Assembly: GCA_020634575.1 (NCBI GenBank)
Contig: JACKBM010000018.1
Coordinates: forward strand, 1 to 64,000
DNA length: 64,000 nt
Direction: 5' to 3'
Origin: Ardenticatenales bacterium
GTDB taxonomy: Bacteria > Chloroflexota > Anaerolineae > Promineifilales > Promineifilaceae
Program-made: the position numbers and the translations under genes
Notes under the pieces: model-generated
What the model was told of the DNA's origin: nothing
The model's input: only the letters and a program-made list of their open reading frames with translations
Databases searched by the model: none
In this document: positions 58,008 to 64,000 of the stretch, piece by piece
Numbering within the stretch: the first letter of the stretch is position 1
Layout: each line of letters starts with the position of its first letter

Positions 58008-59744
58008 CTAGAAAGGCACAACCGGTAGCCGCAAAACTGACTGATGTTCACTGTCATGATAGATGAGATGCTCCTGTGGCAGCAGTTGCGTGGCCTGGCC
58101 AACCGGCTCGCCGGTGCCGGGGTTGCGGGCCCAGCGTGGGTGGGCGCCGCCAGCCAGGAGCAGGCGCAGCCGGTGGCCCCGGCGGAACTGGTAGGCGGTC
58201 GGCGCCAGGGTGACGGTGAGCCTTAGGGCGCCGGCTTCGTCCGGCTCCGCTGAGGCGATATCGAGGCGGGCCAGACCGTCGCAGACGTTGGTCGACTTAC
58301 CGGCCGGATTCACATCATTCAACCGCACAAACAGGTCCGCTGACGGGGTATCTACCTTCAGATAAATCGTAGCGCTAACCGGGCCGATGATCTCCATAGG
58401 GGTCGCCAATGGCTCGCTTGTAAAGAGCAGGACATCGCCGCGCGTTTCCAGCGGCGCATTGTCAACCCGGCCAGCCGCCGGGCTGAACAGGTTGCCGCCC
58501 AGCGACGGTGTTGGGTCGGCCGGATCGTAAGTGAAGCGGCTGTTGGCTCCGGCCGACGTGGGGGTCGTCCGGCTGAGGCCGCTGGCCGGTTGCAGATAGT
58601 AGCTGGTGGTCGTGGCCGTGGGCGGGTAGCTGTCCAGCTCGCGCCACGTTTCGGCGCCCATGACGAAGAGGCGGACAGGCCGCTCCCGCAGCCGGCTTTT
58701 GTCGCCACGCAGCTGAGCATCAAACCAGTCAACTGCCATTTTCAAAGGCTGGCTCATGACCTGGCTGTCCTGGTGACCCCAGGGGCCGATGGTGAGGTGC
58801 GGCTGCTTGCCGGCGGCGCACATCAGCGCGTAATCGGCCAGTTGGCTGTGCAGGAAGATGTCGTACCAGCCAGCCACCATATGGACGGCGGCCCCGGTTC
58901 GGCTCACCTGGTCACGAAAATCAGCGGCTTGCCAATAGGGGTCGTCGGCGCGACCTTCGGTCTCCAGCCAATGCTGGAAGAAAGCGGCCGGTTCGCCGAG
59001 AATGATCCGGTCGGCGTTTTGCAGGGCGATGGCATTGTAACCGGCCGGTACCAGCTCATCGACCTGGCGCAAGAGCTGGAAGTTCTGCCATTTGCTCAGT
59101 TTGCGGCTGATGACCCCCTGGCCGGTACCCGCTACCACCAGCGCCCAGCGCAGGCTCAGCTCCAGGGCAAAGACGCCGTCGGCGAAGGTGAGCTGGCGCA
59201 ATTCCGAGCTGGTTGTTACCGGCACCAGTGCTTGCAGCTCCGGCCCGGCGTCGCCGGCGATGGCCCATTGCACCAGGCCGAGGTAGCTGTTGCCCCACAT
59301 GCCGATCTGCCCATTGAACCACTTTTGCTGGCGCAGCCAGCTGACGGTCGCTAGCCCATCGGCTGTTTCGTTAATGAAGGGTACAAAGTTGCCGCCGCTG
59401 TCAAACTGACCGCGCGTGCCGGCAACCAGGACGTGGTAGCCCCGCTCGGCAAAGCGATGGGCGGCGAAGATCAGCAGCAGGCCGCCGGGAAACGCCTCCC
59501 AGCCGCGCCCGTACGGCGAACGAATGAGGATGGTGGGATGGTCGCCGTCACCGGCCGGCGCATAATGATCCGCCATTAACTTGACCCCATCCGGCATCGG
59601 GATGGGGATGTTCCGGCTGGTCTTCACCCGGTTTCGGACCGGCGGCAGCCCCAGCTTCCGAGCGTACCAGGCCCGCCGCCCGCCCCAGAGGAGCCAGACT
59701 ACGGGGATAAAAAGCAAAGCCAGATAGCGCAAATATTTCATCAT
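58008..59744 (-). CDS. CocE/NonD-type (S15) hydrolase
   Basis: 578 residues from ATG 59744 (GGAGGAG immediately upstream; ATG 59741 equally possible). An N-terminal membrane helix (about 3-20) anchors it. Triad in CocE order and spacing: GNSYLG (Ser153), GWYDIF (Asp295) and GPWGHQD (His324). The C-terminal jelly-roll PepX_C domain ends with the lipid-like VRLNDVNPAGKS strands. Members cleave esters or X-Pro amides. The tandem array 59827-59957 lies just upstream. Confidence 0.9.
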   Translation of the reverse strand: MMKYLRYLALLFIPVVWLLWGGRRAWYARKLGLPPVRNRVKTSRNIPIPMPDGVKLMADHYAPAGDGDHPTILIRSPYGRGWEAFPGGLLLIFAAHRFAERGYHVLVAGTRGQFDSGGNFVPFINETADGLATVSWLRQQKWFNGQIGMWGNSYLGLVQWAIAGDAGPELQALVPVTTSSELRQLTFADGVFALELSLRWALVVAGTGQGVISRKLSKWQNFQLLRQVDELVPAGYNAIALQNADRIILGEPAAFFQHWLETEGRADDPYWQAADFRDQVSRTGAAVHMVAGWYDIFLHSQLADYALMCAAGKQPHLTIGPWGHQDSQVMSQPLKMAVDWFDAQLRGDKSRLRERPVRLFVMGAETWRELDSYPPTATTTSYYLQPASGLSRTTPTSAGANSRFTYDPADPTPSLGGNLFSPAAGRVDNAPLETRGDVLLFTSEPLATPMEIIGPVSATIYLKVDTPSADLFVRLNDVNPAGKSTNVCDGLARLDIASAEPDEAGALRLTVTLAPTAYQFRRGHRLRLLLAGGAHPRWARNPGTGEPVGQATQLLPQEHLIYHDSEHQSVLRLPVVPF

Positions 59745-59826
59745 CTCCTCCTGCCGGGCTGTTGCCGGCGTCTGCTGGGTAGCAGAAATTCTACGCCAGA
59801 ACGGGCAGAAGGCGAGGGGTCCCCAA

Positions 59827-59957
59827 CCCGACGGGTCCACCACCCGACGGGTCCACCACCCGACGGGTCCGCCACCCGACGGGTCCACCACCCGACGGGT
59901 CCACCACCCGACGGGTCCACCACCCGACAGGTCCCACCACCCGATTGGGTCTGACCA
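59827..59957. repeat. 16-bp tandem repeat array, about eight units
   Basis: Units of CCCGACGGGTCCACCA: six clean copies (59827-59922, one with G for A in the third) and two diverged copies (17 and 18 bp, 59923-59957). A further single unit is at 59998-60012. Each junction contains ACCCG-A-CGGGT, a palindrome with one central base. It lies between the CocE gene and the LuxR gene promoter, with no coding role. Confidence 0.9.
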
Positions 59958-60023
59958 CCTCGATTTGGTCCCGATGGAATCCCGGACCGGATCCACTACC
60001 CGACGGGTCCGCGCTTCCCATCT

Positions 60024-60061
60024 TGTACCCCCTGCGCAATTGGCCTACAATGCTCGCCATG
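60024..60061 (+). promoter_or_regulatory. Promoter giving an apparently leaderless LuxR transcript
   Basis: TTGTAC (about 60023-60028) and TACAAT (60046-60051) are separated by 17 bp. The ATG of the LuxR gene at 60059 lies 7 bases after the -10, at the expected transcription start. The upstream ATG 60050 overlaps the -10 and so cannot be the start of this transcript. Confidence 0.65.
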
Positions 60062-62626
60062 GAACTGCTGGAGCGGGATTTCCACCTGGCTGAACTGGCC
60101 CAGGCGTTAGCTGTGGCGGAGCGGGAAGCGGGGCAGCTGGTCCTTGTCAGCGGTGAGGCAGGCATTGGCAAGACAAGTCTCATCGAACAGTTTGCCCGGC
60201 AGCAGCGCAGCGGCCGGCGCCTGCTCTGGGGCGCCTGCGATGATCTGTTTACGCCCCGTCCCCTGGGGCCGCTGCATGATATCGCCCGGCAGACGGGCGG
60301 CGCGCTCGCTGCTCAGCTGCAAACACCCACAGACCCCGCCGCCGTCGCCGCCGCCTTCCTCGCCGAATTGCAGCGCCCCACGCTTGTTATCATCGAAGAT
60401 ATTCACTGGGCCGATGAGGCCACCCTTGACTTGCTCAAATACACCGGCCGGCGCCTGGGCCAGACCAGGGCGCTGCTCCTGGTTACCCTACGCACCGATG
60501 GGGTTGAGGCCGCCCCGCCCCTGCGTCTGCTGCTGGGCGACCTGAGCCGTAATGCGACCACGCGCCGGCTGGAATTGGAGCCGCTCTCGGCGGCGGCCGT
60601 GCGCCGGCTGGCAGCAGATAGCGCACTGGATGCTGAAGCGCTGCTGGCGCAGACCGGCGGCAATCCCTTTTATCTCCGTGAATTACTGGCGGCCGGTTCC
60701 GGCGAGATCCCGGTTACGATCCGGGATGCGGTCCTGGCCCGGGTGGCACGCCTGTCGTTATCCGGCCGGGCGGTCATTGAGGCGGCGGCGGTGATTGGCG
60801 CCCGTATTGAGCCGTGGCTGCTGGCCCAGGTGGTCCAGGCGGAGGCGCCAGCCGTGGCCGAGAGCCTGGCCCTCGGCATCCTTCGCTCCCACGAAGCCCA
60901 TTACAGCTTCCGTCATGAACTGACCCGCCAGACTATCCTGGCGGCCCTGCCATTAAACAAGCGGATGTTCTGGCACCAGGCGGTCCTGGATGTGCTGAAA
61001 GGAACGGCCACGGACGTCACCCAGCTGGCCCACCACGCCCTGGGCGCGCAGGACCATGCCGCCATCCTGCAATATACCCAGCAGGCGGGTCAGGAGGCCG
61101 CGGCGCTGGGCCTGCATCGGGCTGCGGCTCGCTGGTTTGATCAGGCGCTGCCCTATGTCCACGAGCTTGAAGTCGCCGAGCAGATCGCGCTGCATGAGCA
61201 GGTTGGCCTCAATAACCAGTCTGTAGATCTGGAAAAGAGCCGGCTTGCCTTTGCCCAAAGCGCTGAGCTGGCCAGAGCAGCCAACATGCCCATGAAATTG
61301 GGCCATGCCCTATCGCGCATGGCGGTGGTTCATTACCGGCGCGCCGAGTTTACCGAATGTGATCGGTTGCTCAGTGAGGCGTTGACCATCCTGGAACCGC
61401 TGGGGCCAAGCCCGGCGCTGGTCGGTACGTATCCCTTGTTGGCGATGCGCCAGTTGCTCCAGGGTCAGGCGGCCGAAGCGATTCGCTATGCTGACAAAGG
61501 GCATGAGATTGCCCAGCAGCTGGATCGGGTAGAGGATCAGTTACAGGCGTATCAGATCTTTGGCCTGTGCACCATGCCGCTGGACCACACGGAGGGTCTG
61601 GCCCATCTGCGCCGCTGCCTGGAGATGTCGCTGGAACATCGGCAATACCGGATGGCCGGCACCCTCTACGCCAACCTGATCATGCACGGCCTCGATGTCT
61701 ATGACACGGCGGGGGTTGATCGGCTGGTGACCGAAGCCAGGGCTTATCTCCAGGAACATGATCTGGACTTCAATTTGAACATGGTAACGGCCTGGGAGGC
61801 GATGTTGCGGCTTTACCAGGGGCGTTGGGTCGATTGCGAGGCGAAGGCTCAGTCTGTTCTGGCGACAAAGGCGGCGCCCATTGCCCGCATTCCGGCGCTG
61901 GTGGCGCTTGGCCGGCTATTGGCCCGGCGCGGCGACGCGGCTGCCGCTGCGGAACGGCTGGCCGAAGCGGGCCGGCTGACGCGCCAAATTGGCAATCAAC
62001 AGCGCAGCGGCATTTACTTTTGTGCGGCGGCTGAAGCGGCCTGGCTGGCTGACGAGCCGGAGCAGATAGAGGCGCTGGCCGCCGAATATCTGGCGACAGC
62101 CATCCGCAACAGGCTGCCCGGCTTCGCTGCTGAGATGGCCTATTGGCTGGGCCAGACTGGCGCGACGCCGGCCACGCAGCCCTGGATGGTGGCGCCGTAT
62201 GTGGCTGAGCTGGCGGGTGAATGGGAGCGTGCGGCGGCTGGTTGGGCGGCGCTGGGCTGCCCCTACGAGCAGGCGCGTGCCCTGGCCGCTGGCACTGAGG
62301 TTGCTCAGAAAGAGGCGCTGCTGTTGCTGGAACCGTTAGGGGCGCAGCCGCTCAGTGACCGGGTGCGCCAGCAATTGCGTGAAGCCGGCGTCACCGCCAT
62401 CCCGCGCGGGCCGCGGGCGACCACGCAGAACAACCCGTTTGGCCTCACCAATCGGCAGTTGGATGTTTTGCGTTTGCTCCTGGAAGACGAAACCAATGCC
62501 GGTATCGCGACGCGGCTGCACATTTCGCCCAAGACGGTGGAGCATCATGTGTCGGCTATCCTGGGCAAACTCGATGTGGCCACACGCGAGGAGGCGGCTG
62601 AGCGGGGCCGCCAGCTATTCCCCTAA
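60059..62626 (+). CDS. LuxR-family AAA ATPase transcriptional regulator
   Basis: 855 residues from ATG 60059. Walker A GEAGIGKTS (32-40), Walker B LVIIEDIHWAD, a winged helical region, then about 500 residues of TPR-like helices (AIRYADKGHEIAQQL, CEAKAQSVLATKAAPI) and a C-terminal LuxR helix-turn-helix (LTNRQLDVLRLLLEDE, SPKTVEHHVSAILGKL). This is the LAL/adenylate-cyclase-like ATPase type rather than the MalT subtype of the gene at 20235. It is the last regulator gene of the window; targets unknown. Confidence 0.92.
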   Translation: MELLERDFHLAELAQALAVAEREAGQLVLVSGEAGIGKTSLIEQFARQQRSGRRLLWGACDDLFTPRPLGPLHDIARQTGGALAAQLQTPTDPAAVAAAFLAELQRPTLVIIEDIHWADEATLDLLKYTGRRLGQTRALLLVTLRTDGVEAAPPLRLLLGDLSRNATTRRLELEPLSAAAVRRLAADSALDAEALLAQTGGNPFYLRELLAAGSGEIPVTIRDAVLARVARLSLSGRAVIEAAAVIGARIEPWLLAQVVQAEAPAVAESLALGILRSHEAHYSFRHELTRQTILAALPLNKRMFWHQAVLDVLKGTATDVTQLAHHALGAQDHAAILQYTQQAGQEAAALGLHRAAARWFDQALPYVHELEVAEQIALHEQVGLNNQSVDLEKSRLAFAQSAELARAANMPMKLGHALSRMAVVHYRRAEFTECDRLLSEALTILEPLGPSPALVGTYPLLAMRQLLQGQAAEAIRYADKGHEIAQQLDRVEDQLQAYQIFGLCTMPLDHTEGLAHLRRCLEMSLEHRQYRMAGTLYANLIMHGLDVYDTAGVDRLVTEARAYLQEHDLDFNLNMVTAWEAMLRLYQGRWVDCEAKAQSVLATKAAPIARIPALVALGRLLARRGDAAAAAERLAEAGRLTRQIGNQQRSGIYFCAAAEAAWLADEPEQIEALAAEYLATAIRNRLPGFAAEMAYWLGQTGATPATQPWMVAPYVAELAGEWERAAAGWAALGCPYEQARALAAGTEVAQKEALLLLEPLGAQPLSDRVRQQLREAGVTAIPRGPRATTQNNPFGLTNRQLDVLRLLLEDETNAGIATRLHISPKTVEHHVSAILGKLDVATREEAAERGRQLFP

Positions 62627-62765
62627 ATTGAGGGTTGGGTGAAAACAAAATAGGGGCGGCTGCCCGATGTGCTCCAGCTTCGTCTGGCCTATGCTGGCAG
62701 GAACTTTGCTAAGTTCTTACCGGCCGGTCACGAACCGGCCGGTTGCCATCCCCGTGGAGATTGCC

Positions 62766-64000
62766 ATGCCTAAGACCTTGTTTGTCCTGACCGTCATCGC
62801 CACCCTTTTTCTCATCCAGATTCCGGCCGCAGCAGCGCTGCCCATGTCGAGCCAGACCATCATTCATGTGACAACAGAAGCTGATGAAGTAGATATTAAT
62901 GGCGAATGTTCCTTGCGCGAAGCCGTTGCTGCTGCCAATAGCGATTTGCCGATTGATAGCTGCGCTGCCGGCCACGGCAGTGACATCATTGTGTTGCCGG
63001 AGGGCACTTTCTCGCTGCGTAGTAACATCAACGGGGCGAGTGGACCATTCGGACCCCTGATTGTGACCGATAACCTTTCCATTCAAGGCTTTAGCGCTAC
63101 GGCCACTATCATCGATGGTTATTTCACAGATGATATCTTTGTTCTGCCTGAGACAGAAGCCGTCACGTTCACGTTGTATCGTGTCTGGGCCCGTGGGGGC
63201 AACCATGGGATGGCGATTAATGGCACGGCTAACGTCACGGTCCAGGACAGCCGCCTGTCTGATAACCGCGGCAGCGGCATCTATGCAGCCGCTTTTCAAG
63301 ATGTTACTCTCACTGTGCTGGATAGCCGCCTGGATCACAACGAGGAGCGCGGGCTTGATTATCTCAGTAGCTATGGCTCGGTGCTGATCGTGAACTCCCT
63401 CATCGACCACAATTACAATAGCGGCGTTGCCAGTGGGCAGAGCCCCATCACGATAATGAACAGCACCATTAGCGCTAACTCCGCGCCTGACAATGGCGGG
63501 GGCTTGCATCTACGCTCAGTCTGCTGCTCTGGGGTGACAGCCTACTACCTTTATAACGTGACCATCGTCAACAACTGGGCTGATTCTGACTTGAACGGTT
63601 ATGGTGCCGGTGGCGGTATCTTTCTGGGCTTTTACCCTGATGACACGCTGGAGCTTAAGAACAGCCTAGTGGCCGATAATTACCGCGGACTGGATGATGA
63701 AGATTGCGGTGGCGCCGGTGTTCTGTTGAGTCGTGGCTTCAACTTGCTTGGAGCGGTGTCCTACTGCGAAGTCAGCGGTGATACTCAGGGCAATATCACC
63801 GCGACGGATCCCCAGATCGGCAGGCTGGCCGATAATGGCGGCCCAACGATGACCCATGCTCTCCTGCCATCCAGTCCGGCCATCGATGCCGGCAACGCGC
63901 TGGCCTGTGTTGGCCCCGATCTGGAACTGCTGACCGAGGATCAGCGGGGTTTCCCCCGGCCTTTGGACGGCGACAATAGCGGCAGTAGCCGCTGCGATAT
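62766..64000 (+). CDS. CSLREA-domain right-handed beta-helix protein (partial)
   Basis: At least 411 codons from ATG 62766 (GTGGAG 8 bp upstream) with no stop before the window end. A signal peptide (about 1-25) is followed by the CSLREAV domain (about 48-54) used for secretion/anchoring in bacterial beta-helix proteins, then parallel beta-helix rungs: LYRVWARGGNHGMAI, VTVQDSRLSDNRGSGI, LIVNSLIDHNYNSGVA, TIMNSTISANSAP and LKNSLVADNYRG, ending in the choice-of-anchor-type PSSPAIDAGN. It is probably a surface adhesin or polysaccharide-binding protein. Confidence 0.9.
   Translation, partial: MPKTLFVLTVIATLFLIQIPAAAALPMSSQTIIHVTTEADEVDINGECSLREAVAAANSDLPIDSCAAGHGSDIIVLPEGTFSLRSNINGASGPFGPLIVTDNLSIQGFSATATIIDGYFTDDIFVLPETEAVTFTLYRVWARGGNHGMAINGTANVTVQDSRLSDNRGSGIYAAAFQDVTLTVLDSRLDHNEERGLDYLSSYGSVLIVNSLIDHNYNSGVASGQSPITIMNSTISANSAPDNGGGLHLRSVCCSGVTAYYLYNVTIVNNWADSDLNGYGAGGGIFLGFYPDDTLELKNSLVADNYRGLDDEDCGGAGVLLSRGFNLLGAVSYCEVSGDTQGNITATDPQIGRLADNGGPTMTHALLPSSPAIDAGNALACVGPDLELLTEDQRGFPRPLDGDNSGSSRCD

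Larger units (their letters stand above)
2079..62743. repeat. Dispersed highly iterated palindrome ACCGGCCGGT
   Basis: I confirmed 29 perfect copies of the 10-bp palindrome, starting at 2079, 2877, 4488, 13940, 18189, 18531, 19496, 22291, 23274, 23692, 30206, 31692, 33146, 34638, 35993, 36525, 38030, 40453, 42765, 44527, 47373, 50508, 52985, 54132, 56493, 56691, 59040, 62719 and 62734. Many more 9-base forms exist. Nearly all lie inside genes, on both coding strands and in all three frames (Arg-Pro-Val, Pro-Ala-Gly and Thr-Gly-Arg readings). Confidence 0.9.

Noticed and set aside
59827..59957. CRISPR array
   Set aside because: Units are contiguous without spacers and are only 16 bp.

Overview
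The window is a gene-dense, high-GC stretch (about 60% GC by eye) of a bacterial chromosome. I infer a Chloroflexota (Anaerolineae/Ardenticatenia-like) heterotroph, with moderate confidence. The grounds are two giant MalT/LuxR-type ATPase regulators, many lipoproteins with TAT/PTA-rich linkers, a CSLREA beta-helix surface protein, a bacterial alpha-2-macroglobulin and an NQO-type membrane [NiFe] hydrogenase. No rRNA, tRNA, CRISPR array, prophage or intact insertion sequence is visible.

Layout. 1-1801: sugar-acid catabolism pair (aldolase-family gene cut by the window edge, enolase-superfamily dehydratase). 2039-4481: ferrous iron uptake operon feoB, small Cys-rich protein, feoA, meeting a SUI1-family gene end to end. 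4889-6939: two alpha/beta hydrolases on either side of a fold-back repeat. 7166-9810: ECF sigma factor overlapping a large membrane anti-sigma-like protein. 9897-14899: MFS exporter, FAH-family hydrolase, amidohydrolase and two small exported proteins. 14915-23688: SLC12-type transporter with a CcmC-like protein, MDR oxidoreductase, AraC regulator, MalT-like regulator divergent from a nitrilase. 23678-25093: GPH sugar symporter. 25220-25912: HigBA-like toxin-antitoxin operon with its own promoter and terminator. 26013-29007: D-lactate dehydrogenase, pyruvate kinase and an unknown protein, a fermentative unit.

29160-38132 is the centrepiece: ten genes for a group 4 membrane-bound, complex-I-related [NiFe] hydrogenase followed by a HycI-type maturation protease. 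The large subunit keeps all four nickel-ligand cysteines and a HycE-like C-terminal tail after the expected cleavage site. The operon is interrupted by an inverted-repeat element between the A- and B-like genes and by a repeat-like gap before the large subunit. Next to the lactate dehydrogenase/pyruvate kinase unit it suggests fermentative redox balancing by proton reduction coupled to ion pumping.

38129-64000 holds a GH13 (trehalose-synthase-like) enzyme, a TPR/WD40 protein, lipoproteins, S9 and S41 peptidases, a PadR regulator, a zinc alcohol dehydrogenase, a 2054-residue alpha-2-macroglobulin that lacks its thioester cysteine, a 266-bp giant palindrome, a CocE-type hydrolase, a 16-bp tandem array, a second LuxR ATPase with an apparently leaderless promoter, and a CSLREA protein cut by the window end.

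Across the whole window the decamer ACCGGCCGGT recurs at least 29 times, mostly inside genes and in all three reading frames. It looks like a highly iterated palindrome comparable in behaviour to cyanobacterial HIP1.
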